NCBI GenBank assembly: GCA_963277665.1
Contig: OY728147.1
Coordinates: forward strand, 1,263,121,424 to 1,263,185,423
Source: Viscum album
Lineage: Eukaryota > Streptophyta > Magnoliopsida > Santalales > Viscaceae
DNA: 64,000 bases
Direction: 5' to 3'
Positions 12,056-21,389 of this stretch are shown here, piece by piece. Numbering within the stretch: position 1 is the stretch's first letter; each line of letters starts with the position of its first letter. Below the pieces are notes generated by a model. The model was given only the letters and a program-made list of their open reading frames with translations, made no database searches and was not told the DNA's origin. Both the position numbers and the translations under genes were made by a program.

Positions 12056-12757
12056 AGTGGGGAGGGGCAGTTTTGAATTTTCCCAAAATTTTAATTTATA
12101 ATAAATTAAATTTCATTCAAAATACATCCAAATGTAATTTTATTCAATTTTAATGTAGTATATGGTGTTAATACCCTTATAAAATATATTTTATAGAGGT
12201 TTTTTTGTACTTTAAAACCTAATCTTTTAAATTAACCCTTAATTAATGTATTTAAATTTTAACTATTGTAACTACATTTTCATTATTAATGGTTATGAGT
12301 ATTACCTATAAGGGGTAAAATGATCCATAAATAGTCAATTTATGATATTATATAAAATAATCATTCATGTTTTTTTATTTATGATAGTTATAATTTATAA
12401 ATAATTTATTAAAACAATATTTTCATAATATATAATTTGTTTTGATTTTGACACTATTCATGACATTGACATTAATAAACTCATTATAGAAAAATAACAT
12501 TGATAAAATTACATTAATGCACCACAAATATATATAATTCACCTCAAAAATTAGTGGTGCAACATAAGTATTCAAAATTATATTTATTTTTATATTTATG
12601 ATATAATTTAATTTTTTTTCATTAATTGAATAATCACAGACCCATCACTGTGTAATTATTTATGATAATTATTTATTCAATTAAAATAATAAATAAAAAT
12701 TAATGATGTATATAAACCATTTATTTTTCAAAATAATATAAACATTCATTCATTTCT

Positions 12758-13059
12758 TGTAACACCCCAACCCCAGTTACCCAGAGTCGGTGCATTATTA
12801 CATATCATTGGCATGATTACGAGAAAGATCAAATCTCGAAAGACCGATTGGTTTAGTAGCCTTGTAAACACTAGATATATTCATAAAGTTTTACATTACA
12901 TCATAAAGTGAAAAACTACTACAACAACAAAGTCTCCATATTCCACACTCATATCCCCACATTCTATCCCTATAGGTCATTCATAAATTATTTCTTCACA
13001 TCCTGGTAAAAATAAAACATAGAAAATGGGTGAGCTCAAATGCCCAGTAAGGATAACAA
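12758..13059 (-). repeat. Element 2 left (3') LTR, first segment
   Basis: It starts TGTAACACCCCAACCCC and aligns base by base with 30173-30474 until the AACAA target site, where element 1 begins. The right copy starts TATAATGCCCC instead, which shows G-to-A and C-to-T decay at that end. Confidence 0.9.
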
Positions 13060-13365
13060 TGTAAAGACCCGCAAATTTCAAGGAAATTTTTTTCTTAATT
13101 TTCTTTGGAATTTTACAAGAGCGCAGCTTCAGACGGCACCTGATTCCGAGGCCCGGTGTGCCCGGAATCAATTTCCGAAGTTTGGCTCGGGTACGTTCAG
13201 TGAACGGACGAGCGGGTTTTTCTATCTTTTGAACCGGTGCCCGGAATCAAATTCTGAGGGCACCGATGAATTCGCAGCGCCGGTATTTGCTTAGAAACGC
13301 CTCTTCCGGAGTTGCGTTTGCTCAGACGTGGTTTTTAAATTTTGCGGCTTTAAGTCAGAAATAAA

Positions 13366-13778
13366 AAAATAAAGTTTGTGCGACAACTTTATTTTATTTC
13401 ACTTAAACTGTTTGGAAGCCACTTAAAGTCACTTAAAGGCGGCTTGAACTGAGTTGAACTGGATAGGATGCTATCCAGAAATATCCTACCCCTTGGTAGG
13501 ATATTTGTGCGGTGGGGCCCGCACGAGCCCCGCCGTTTCTTTCGCTAAGTAACGCACCCGCGAAAACCCGTCAAAGTAACTGAAAAGTCAACCGACGCGT
13601 TTTCTTTAATTCTTAACAGACCATTTAATTGGGCTGTTTTATTCGTTGAATTAATTCAACGAATTAAGTGGGTCGTTACTTACGCGTTTTGCGTTTGTTG
13701 GCAAAATAATAAAATAGACAAACTTGTCTATTTTGGAGGATTGCTATTCCTCTGAGCCTCCACCCTCTCCCCGAAGAA

Positions 13779-13810
<32 letters not shown>

Positions 13811-14219
13811 AGAACGCCGGAACCGGAATTCGACGACGCACGATCCGCGACGTCGACAACTTTTCCGCGACCTTCTTCTTCTTCTTCTTCTTCGGTGCCT
13901 CTTCTTCCGCGGCGAACGTGCGATCGGCAACAAAGGTGAGAATCGAATCTTTTATTTCTCCTTTTTTTTAAATTTCAATAACAACGGATTTAATTAATTA
14001 AATCCGTTTGTTCTTGATCCGGAGATTGGCGACGCGACGCCGGATACCGCGACGACGCGACGATCTCCTTCCTCCGCGACGAGCGATTCCGCGACGACCC
14101 CTCGTCCGACGACAACGACAAGGTAAGGGTTGATTGGATTATTTTATTTTCTTTTCCCGTGTTTATTCTTTTCAAATAAAGAGCCCGATCGGAACAATTT
14201 TAATCTATTTAAAATTGTT
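13366..14219. repeat. Run of perfect dyads in element 1 5' LTR
   Basis: Perfect inverted repeats lie at 13366-13376/13385-13395 (11-bp arms), 13459-13466/13471-13478 (8), 13479-13490/13495-13506 (12, directly abutting the previous), 13641-13664 (24-bp palindrome), 13711-13721/13724-13734 (11), 13983-14008 (26-bp palindrome) and 14193-14203/14209-14219 (11). The same set occurs at +7579 in the 3' LTR (20945-21798). Confidence 0.85.
13773..13818 (+). repeat. 9-bp tandem repeat CGAAGAACG, about five copies
   Basis: Five near-identical copies of CGAAGAACG run head to tail. The counterpart in the 3' LTR is at about 21352-21397. A CTT microsatellite follows at about 13870-13895. Confidence 0.85.
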
Positions 14220-14419
14220 GATTTGGTTAATCCTTTTCCCTCCCGGTGACGTTTATGGCTAACGCGGAGGGTGCGGGTCTAACGAACAAGACCCGGCAAC
14301 CCTCCGCCGATCTATTTTGTTGTGCGGATATGGCGGACGACGACGAACCGCGCGGCAGGGGCGATCCGTTGATCCCGCAGTGAAGGTCGGCATCCGGGAG
14401 GGGCAACGGCGCAGACGGG

Positions 14420-14830
14420 AGGCAAATCGGGCCACCGGAGCATCTCCGGCGGCCCGCGGAAGGCGGCGGCGCCCGGCGCGCCGCCGCGGAGGAAGCCCGC
14501 CGCGGCTGAAGCCGCGGCGGCCGGTTCCGCGGCCGCGCGGAACCGGGAACGGACGCGGCGGCCCGGCCGCGTCCGCGTGGCAGGCGGTCCCCCCCCGCGG
14601 GGACCGCGTTTCTTCAATTGTCGCGGGTCAAACCCGCGGCGGCGGCCTGTTCGGCCGCTCGGCCGAAGCCGAGCCGGCCGGTCCGGTCGGCCGGGCCGCG
14701 CCCAGGCCGAACCGGACCCGGCCGAGCCGGTTCGGGCCGGCCCGGTTCGGGCCGACCCGGTTTGGCCGACCCTAGGGGGGGTTCGGGCCGGGTCGCCCCG
14801 GGCCCAGTACCCCCGTTTCGGGCCCTCTAC
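14420..14830. other. GC-rich section of element 1 5' LTR
   Basis: Sequence here is mostly G and C with many CpG and GGCCG words, in a window that is otherwise AT-rich. The counterpart is about 21999-22410 in the 3' LTR, and most of the LTR length indels fall here. Open frames of 100-240 codons on several frames overlap each other and lack domains. Confidence 0.8.
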
Positions 14831-15361
14831 GGTCTTTTGCCCATATCTTGGGCCTGGGACCTCCGATTGACGAACCGTCAGCGGCTACGCGATCCTTGGA
14901 TCGAGACGGTCGTTTCGGTATTTTATACTCAAGGTTTCGGAAGACTTTGGGTTCGGCCGGGTTGGTTCGTACACGAAGCCAACCGGGCCCTTGGAGCGGA
15001 AACTCTCATAACTTGAGCTACGGACATCCGATCGACGTACCGTCAGCTGTGGTAGTTTCCTCTAAGTGAGACGGAACTTTTGGCATACTCCGCCCGAGGA
15101 TCGGATACAGGCGGAGTACGGTCGGGTTGGTTTTGCCCTAAAAACCAACCGGGCCCCTAGGACGAAAATGCCAATAACTCTCAGACCGGGCGTCTGATTG
15201 ACGCGCCGTCTGTCGCGTTGAGATCCTGTTGTCGATACGGAACTTTCGGATACATCAACTTCGGACTACGTGTCAGTTGATGTATCAGCCTCTCGGCTCG
15301 TGGAGCGGACCCTCCTAAACGAGCTCGCTTTGTGCGGGAACCCTAGCGCTGGCTGTGACCT

Positions 15362-15531
15362 CGACGGCAGAGCAGAGATCCTCCGTGGACTGCGACGACG
15401 GCAGAGCAGAGATCCTCCGTGGACTGCGACGACGGCAGAGCAGAGATCCTCCGTGGACTGCGACGACGGCAGAGCAGAGATCCTTCGTGGACTGCGGCGA
15501 TGACTGTGCAGAGATCCTCAGTGGACTGCGT
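15362..15531 (+). repeat. 34-bp tandem array, about five units (5' LTR)
   Basis: Unit starts are at 15362, 15396, 15430, 15464 and 15498, exactly 34 bp apart. The core is GCAGAGATCCTCCGTGGACT. The fifth unit is diverged. Because 34 is not a multiple of 3, the array gives overlapping look-alike ORFs in several frames; these are not genes. Confidence 0.92.
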
Positions 15532-15590
15532 CGACTACTGCACTCAGCGATCCTACGCGGATCAGTGCCCGATCCTGTGTGGGTCCTACT

Positions 15591-15658
15591 ACCGGTTCTG
15601 TGTGAGCCACTGCCTACCGGTTCTGTGTGAGCCATTGCCTACAGGTTCTGTGTGAGCC
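15591..15658 (+). repeat. 25-bp tandem repeat, about 2.7 units (5' LTR)
   Basis: Unit starts are at 15591, 15616 and 15641, with the core GGTTCTGTGTGAGCC. The copy in the 3' LTR is at 23184-23251. Confidence 0.88.
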
Positions 15659-15916
15659 CGATCCTGTGTGGGTCTTTTGCGGGGGTTAGTACCTATCGAT
15701 CCTTCGTGGGTCCGACGACTTAGATGGATCAGTGATCGTCTTTGACGTCATCTGAAAAAGTATACCTGGTTGAGCTGAATCTTATGTTACTCTCCTTTGT
15801 GGATTGTGTTGAACTATCCTATGTGGATTTACTGTTTACTCTCCTTGTGGATTTGAGTCTTGCTTTCCTTTGTGGATGGAGTTGTTCTTGAGCTCGTGAG
15901 CAGAGCTAGAATTGGG

Positions 15917-15950
15917 GACTTAGGTATATGTATGGGCATATACCTAAGTC
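15917..15950. repeat. 14-bp-stem hairpin in element 1 5' LTR
   Basis: GACTTAGGTATATG (15917-15930) and its exact inverse CATATACCTAAGTC (15937-15950) flank the loop TATGGG. It is conserved at 23510-23543. It could fold in RNA or act as a paired protein site. Confidence 0.85.
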
Positions 15951-16380
15951 GAGTCAGATGTTACTTCGTGATTGCATCTTTCTTTTGTGCTATATCCTTT
16001 GTGGATTTCGGGAGACCTTCGGGGGTCTCGGGGTCCTTACTGAGTAGTTGTACTCACCCCTGCACGGGCTATGCCCGCACCTTGTTGTGTTGGTTGCAGA
16101 CGACGGACAGCGCTGATCACGGTTGGGGCGTGGAGCAGGACGGTACCTGGAGGTGGACCACTGGGCGGGACGTGCTCGGAGCGGACGTGGGACCCGAGGA
16201 GCCTGGAGGCTATCTGTACCCACCCTTCAGGTGGGATTGCCAGTGGACGACACGAGGCCGCCGTCTTTTCTTCAGTTGCTGTTTTTCCTTTTCAGTTGTA
16301 CTTTACAGTTGGGCTTGTATTTCCGGCCCCTTTTCCTTTCTGCACTTTACTTTCCGTTTGCTGACTCTGTGTGGTTGTTA

Positions 16381-16390
16381 CTTATAAAGG
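16381..16390 (+). promoter_or_regulatory. Candidate TATA box near the end of element 1 5' LTR
   Basis: CTTATAAAGG is the best TATA-like word in the right-hand part of the LTR, about 120 bp before the LTR end. If used, R-U5 would be under 100 bp. Other AT-rich words further left in the LTR are possible, so this is tentative. Confidence 0.25.
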
Positions 16391-16508
16391 CAATGCCTTC
16401 CCTGTTTACTGGGATTTTACGCCTTGGTGCTAGTCTCCAGCCCCTGGCCTATGGAAGGCGGGCTTGGGGTAGTCACGGCACGGGCCCCGAGGACGGGTCG
16501 TGACAAAT

Positions 16509-16520
16509 TGGTATCAGAGC
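16509..16520 (+). promoter_or_regulatory. Primer-binding site of element 1 (initiator tRNA-Met)
   Basis: TGGTATCAGAGC lies three bases after the LTR end. It is the complement of the 3' end of plant initiator tRNA-Met, the usual primer of this lineage. It is the intact reference for the decayed sites of the other elements. Confidence 0.93.
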
Positions 16521-16850
16521 TGGTCGGTTCTACCGCGGACTCTGATAGTCCTTTCCTTCTATGTGAAGCAATAGTGTTTAGTGTATTGAGTGTGGTTATC
16601 AGTTCAGGGAGCCCAGTGTTGGTGCGGCGGCCGACGTATCCGTACACCAGGACCCTGACTCCTGATTTCCGACTTAATGCATGAAAACATTGATTGCGTG
16701 TGTGTTTCAAGTTTTCTTTGTGATTACTTATGTCAGCTCACCGGGTATACTGATCTGCTTTATGAAAGTCTCAAGTTTTCCTTGTGATTACTTCTGCCAG
16801 CTCACCAGGTATACTGTTCTGACTGTGGTGCTCCTGTTCTCCTTTTCAGG

Positions 16851-17690
16851 ATGGCCCCGCGACGACTGCCAGCTAGGGTTCCGAGTGTTGGGCGCGATGG
16901 CAGCCCACCGAGCGACGAGGCCTCGGTGCAGGGCCCTTTGCCAGCAGTGGCACCGGCGGTAGCTTTACCCGCCGAGCCACCGATGCTACCAGTACCAGAC
17001 GCTGACGATGCACGTCGCCTCAGGGCACTGCATGAGTTTCAGAGCCAGCGACCGCCCAGGTTTCGCGGTGAGGCGGACCCCCAGGCCGCCGAGGACTGGC
17101 TAGAGGCGGTGGTACGGATCTTCAGGCTAGTGAGGACACCAGCGGATCTCATGGTGATTCTCGCAGCGAGCCTCCTGCAGGCGGCGGCAGGACGATAGTG
17201 GAGCCTGATGCTCCAGGTTCACGATGAGGCATCCTTGCTCTGGGCGGACTTCGAGAGCCTCTTCCGCTCTGAGTTCGTCCCGGCCACCCTCCGAGCGGTG
17301 CGCATCCAGGAGCTTCTCCAGCTGCGCCAGGGCAGCATGACGGTCGCTCAGTACGCGGCGAGGTTCACGGACCTATCTCGCTACTCGACCGACATGGTAC
17401 GGGACCCCTTCTTCCGGGCCCGGACCTTCGAGCAGGGCTTGCGACAGGAGATTCGGGCGTCGCTGATCTCCCTCAGCATTCCGACCCAGGCGGGAGTGCT
17501 GGAGCGAGCCCTCCTGATCGAGAGCTTCCTGGCAGAGCCTTCTTCAGCGGCGAGACCTAGCGCAGGGCGGCAGGTAGCTGAGTCATCGGCAGCTGGTAGC
17601 CGACGGATGACTCACGGGTCCAGGCAGACCAGACCCCCTCGCAGACGGCCTCAGGACACCGGCTCAGCGGTGCGGAGCACACAGTGGATG
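16851..17690 (+). pseudogene. gag: gag of element 1 (nonsense codon, C-terminus missing)
   Basis: The frame starts with ATG at 16851 (MAPRRLPARVPSVGRDG), a basic start typical of these gag proteins. It continues through RFRGEADPQAAEDWLEAV and, after a single in-frame TAG at 17196-17198, through LRQGSMTVAQYAARFTDLSR and FEQGLRQEIRASL, all conserved gag core motifs. The TAG sits beside a TGG and looks like a TGG-to-TAG change. The frame runs on to about 17690. The CCHC zinc knuckle that should follow the core is absent, and so is the protease. Gag forms the virus-like particle that packages element RNA. About 345 bp of leader separate it from the primer-binding site. Confidence 0.85.
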
Positions 17691-19366
17691 TGCGGAGTCC
17701 GGCTTTTCCTGCAGTGGTGGACCAGTACGTGGACGTCTTTCCCGACGACGTTCCAGGGCTACCTCCTCGTAGAGAGGTAGACTTTTACATCGACTTGTAC
17801 CCCGAGACAGCCCCGATATCTACTCCAGCATATCGGATGGCCCCCGCCGAGCTTCGAGAGCTGCGGGTACAGTTGGAGGACTTGCAGAGCAAGGGGTTTA
17901 TCCGACCCAGTGTTTCACCCTGGGCTTCCCCGATTTTGTTCGCCAAGAAGGCGGACGGGAGATTGCGACTATGTGTCGACTATCGTCGCCTGAACCAGGT
18001 GACAGTGAGGAACAAGTATCCGCTGCCACGGATTGATTACCTCTTCGATCAGCTCAAGGGAGCGCGGTGGTTCTCGAAGATAGACCTACGGTCAGGCTAT
18101 CATCAGCTCAGAGTTCGAGACGAGGACGTGCAGAAGACGGCCTTCAGGTGTCGGTATGGCCATTATGAGTTCTTGGTTATGCCGTTCGGCGTAACCAATG
18201 CTCCAGCAGTGTTCATGAGCCTCATGGACAGGATCTTCCAGCCATACCTCGACCGATTTGTCGTGGTCTTCATTGACGACATTTTGGTATACTCGACGAC
18301 TGAGGAGGAGCATGCCTACCACCTGCGAGTTGTGCTAGACACACTCCGAGAGCACCAGCTTTATGGCAAGCTCTCAAAATGCCAGTTCTGGTTACGTGAG
18401 GTCCATTTCTTGGGGCACGTCATTTCTGAGGCGGGAGTTGCAGTGGATCCCGCGAAGATCGAGGCAGTGCTAGCTTGGGAGCCACCCAGGAGCATGACAG
18501 AGGTGCGGAGCTTCTTGGGCCTAGCGGGATACTATCGGAGATTCGTGCCAGACTTCTCCAGAGTTGCGGCACCACTCTCAGCTTTGACAAAGAAGGGGAA
18601 ACCCTTCGTGTGGTCAGACAGATGTCAGCAGAGCTTCCAGGAGCTGAGACAGAGATTGACCAGCGCACCTATCTTGAGGTTGCCTGAGGAGGGAGTTGGA
18701 TACGTAGTTTACTGCGACGCATCAGGGACTGGACTCGGGTGCGTCCTGATGCAGGAGCGGGCCGTGATCGCCTACGGATCACGTCAGTTGAGTCCGCATG
18801 AGCAGAACTACGCCACTCATGACCTGGAGTTAGCAGCAGTGGTCTTCGCTCTGAAGACTTGGCGGCACTATCTGATGGGCGAGCGCTTCACTGTCTTTTC
18901 TGACCACCAGAGTCTCAGGTATATCTTCTCTCAGAAGGACCTGAACCTGAGACAGCGGAGATGGCTTGAGTTCCTCCAGGACTATGACTTTGAGATAGTC
19001 TATACTCCTGGGAAGGGGAACGTGGTAGCCGATGCCCTCAGCAGGAGGACGGGCATTCAGCTGCTTGAGGAGGCGACGGAGCAGCTAGCCTCCTTGCAGA
19101 TATCCTTCGTGGATAGAGACGGAGCAGCCTTTCTTCAGTCTCTCACAGTCTCTCCTCCACTTCTACAGCGGGTCAGAGAGGCTCAGCGTGGGGACGCTGA
19201 CTGTGAGACCCGGCGTGCACTGATATCCTTAGGTCAGGCGCCTGATGGTTTCTCCCTTGGAGCAGAGCACGACATCCTTTTCAGAGGACGTACCTTCGTA
19301 CCAGTCGCTTTGCGACAGGAGGTTCTGAGAGAGTTTCACAACTTCTCCCTTGGCGGTGCATCCCGG
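17684..19366 (+). pseudogene. pol: pol of element 1: RT and RNase H
   Basis: The frame from 17684 begins inside the protease-RT linker ([17 protein letters not shown]). It then shows the RT motifs [28 protein letters not shown] and the catalytic FIDDILVYS (aspartates at 18275-18280), followed by [12 protein letters not shown]. RNase H follows with [15 protein letters not shown] (about 18705) and ends near ADALSRR at about 19050, before the first part of integrase. RT and RNase H copy element RNA to DNA in the particle. The frame differs from gag by deletion of the zinc knuckle and protease. The RT core looks undamaged. The frame breaks at about 19350 in the integrase zinc-binding domain. Confidence 0.93.
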
Positions 19367-20592
19367 AGTGGCGAAGATGTACCAGGATCTCAGACGACAG
19401 CACTGGTGGCCGGGCATGAAGGAAAGCTGTGGCAGAGTTCGTTTCACGATGCCTCACCTGCCAGCAGGTGAAGGCAGAGCATCAAGGTACCAGCAGGTTT
19501 GGTACAGCCCTTGGAGGTCCCGGAGTGGAAGTGGGGATAGCATATCTATGGACTTCGTGACTGGACTTCCACGTACTTCCAGAGGGTCACGACTCCATTT
19601 GGGTGATTGTCGACCGACTCACCAAGTCGGCCCACTTCTTACCCATCAGAGAGCAGGGCTCAGTGGAGAGCTTGGGACGTCTTTACGTCCAGGAGATCGT
19701 ACGGCTTCACGGTGTGCCATCATCTATCGTCTCCGATCGAGATGCTCGTTTCACTTCCCGGCTCTGGAAGGGGTTGCAGGAGGCGTTCGGGACGCGGCTC
19801 CATCTGAGCACAGCCTTCCACCCTCAGACGGATGGTCAGACGGAGAGGACCATACAGACACTCGAGGACATGCTCCGTGCATGTGTTCTCGACTTTGGTC
19901 GCAGCTGGGAGGACCACCTACCCTTTGGTGGAGTTCGCGAGTACAACAACAGCTACCACTCCACCATCGGGATGGCACCATACGAGGCGTTGTACGACAG
20001 ACCCTGCAGATCACCGTTGTGCTGGACAGACCCTGGGGAGTCAGCACTCGGTGGGACCAGAGATGGTCCGAGCCACGACAGAGAAGGTCCAGATCATCCA
20101 GGAGAGGATGAGGACAGCTCAGAGCCGGCAGAAGTCATATGCTGACAGGAGGCGGAGGCCACTAGAGTTCGAGGATGGCGACCACGTCTTTTTGCGTGTC
20201 TCACCTCGACGTGGTTTACGGAGATTTGGCCGAGGCCGGCAAGTTGTCTCCACGCTTCATCGGGCCTTCCAGGTCCTCAGCCAGGATAGGAGAGGTGGCT
20301 TATCGCCTGGCTCTACCACCTCAGTTGCACCGGGTGCACGAGCGTCTTCCACGTGTCTCAGCTGAGGAGATACGTGCACGACCCGACGCACATCATCGAC
20401 TTTTGGGGAGCTGGACGTGGACGATGGGGCGACTTTTGCGGAGGTCCAGTAGAGATCGAGGATCGACAGGATCGGGTCCTACGTGGGCGGTCGATTCCTC
20501 TTGTGCGCATCAGATGGCAGCACGGGAACCTCCAGGAGAGCACTGGGAGCGGAGGCTCAGATGCGTGCTCAGTACCCCATTTGTTCCCCTAG
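19340..20592 (+). pseudogene. Integrase of element 1 with chromodomain-like C-terminus, several frameshifts
   Basis: The HHCC zinc-binding part is split: [20 protein letters not shown] in one frame (from 19353), then [13 protein letters not shown] in another. The DDE core follows: SMDFVTGLP (D at 19551), then in the next frame [12 protein letters not shown] (D at 19735) and [11 protein letters not shown] (E at 19843), giving the D,35,E spacing. The C-terminal part (SPRFIGPSR, VAYRLALPP) and a chromodomain-like tail (PVEIEDRQDRVLRGRSIPLV, about 20437-20500, ending at 20592) occupy yet other frames. At least five frame changes make it non-functional. Chromodomains of this group are thought to steer insertion into heterochromatin, and this copy lies in an LTR-rich nest. 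Confidence 0.85.
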
Positions 20593-20626
20593 TTTTTGAT
20601 GTATCTTTACGGGGACGTAAAGCCCT

Positions 20627-20638
20627 GAGGTGGAGTAA
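20627..20638 (+). promoter_or_regulatory. Purine-rich tract before 3' LTR of element 1
   Basis: GAGGTGGAGTAA directly precedes the LTR start at 20639. It is purine-rich with two T interruptions, and its position is that of the plus-strand primer. It is weaker than the tract of element 2. Confidence 0.6.
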
Positions 20639-21357
20639 TGTAAAGACCCGCAAATTTCAAGGAAATTTTTTTCTTAATTTTCTTTGGAATTTTACAAGAG
20701 CGCAGCTTCAGACGGCATCTGATTCCAAGGCCCGGTGTGCCCGGAATCAATTTCCGAAGTTTGGCTCGGGTACGTTCAGTGAACGGACGAGCGGGTTTTT
20801 CTATCTTTTGAACCGGTGCCCGGAATCAAATTCTAAGGGCACCGATGAATTCGCAGCGCCGGTATTTGCTTAGAAACGCCTCTTCCGGAGTTGCGTTTGC
20901 TCAGACGTGGTTTTTAAATTTTGCGGCTTTAAGTCAGAAATAAAAAAATAAAGTTTGTGCGACAACTTTATTTTATTTCACTTAAACTGCTTGGAAGCCA
21001 CTTAAAGTCACTTAAAGGCGGCTTGAACTGAGTTGAACTGGATAGGATGCTATCCAGAAATATCCTACCCCTTGGTAGGATATTTGTGCGGTGGGGCCCG
21101 CACGAGCCCCGCCGTTTCTTTCGCTAAGTAACGCACCCGCGAAAACCCGTCAAAGTAACTGAAAAGTCAACCGACGCGTTTTCTTTAATTCTTAACAGAC
21201 CATTTAATTGGGCTGTTTTATTCGTTGAATTAATTCAACGAATTAAGTGGGTCGTTACTTACGCGTTTTGTGTTTGTTGGCAAAATAATAAAATAGACAA
21301 ACTTGTCTATTTTGGAGGATTGCTATTCCTCTGAGCCTCCACCCTCTCCCCGAAGAA

Positions 21358-21389
<32 letters not shown>

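Larger units (their letters stand above)
9356..12757 (-). repeat. Element 3 left (3') LTR, first segment
   Basis: This is the inner-left part of the LTR, interrupted at 12757 by element 2. It aligns over its length with 38203-41600. It contains a TATA box at 12046-12055 and three copies of a GTAGTC-type motif at 11288, 11477 and 11674. It is AT-rich and without genes; the 113-codon minus ORF at 10547-10888 is not matched by an ORF in the sister LTR. Confidence 0.75.
13060..16505 (+). repeat. Element 1 5' LTR (3446 bp)
   Basis: It starts TGTAAAGACCCGC and ends GGGTCGTGACA, followed by the primer-binding site. From left to right it holds an AT-rich part with many perfect dyads, short GAA/CGA and CTT repeats near 13773-13895, a very GC-rich section at about 14420-14830, a 34-bp tandem array, a 25-bp array, dispersed TCCTTTGTGGATT-like words and a 14-bp-stem hairpin. 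Long ORFs in the GC-rich section are due to low stop frequency and are not genes. Confidence 0.95.

Noticed and set aside
14317..15016. Several overlapping Arg/Pro-rich ORFs up to 152 codons (and up to 237 codons at 21896-22609)
   Set aside because: They lie in the GC-rich section of the LTR, where stop codons are rare, overlap each other in several frames and both strands, show no domain, and differ in length between the two LTRs because of indels.
15362..15531. CRISPR or satellite array
   Set aside because: There are five contiguous 34-bp units with no spacers, confined to the LTR.
15860..16387. 175-codon ORF repeated at 23453-23980
   Set aside because: It is duplicated only because the LTR is duplicated. 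The 34-bp and 25-bp arrays and dyads in the same region argue for non-coding function, and no domain is visible.
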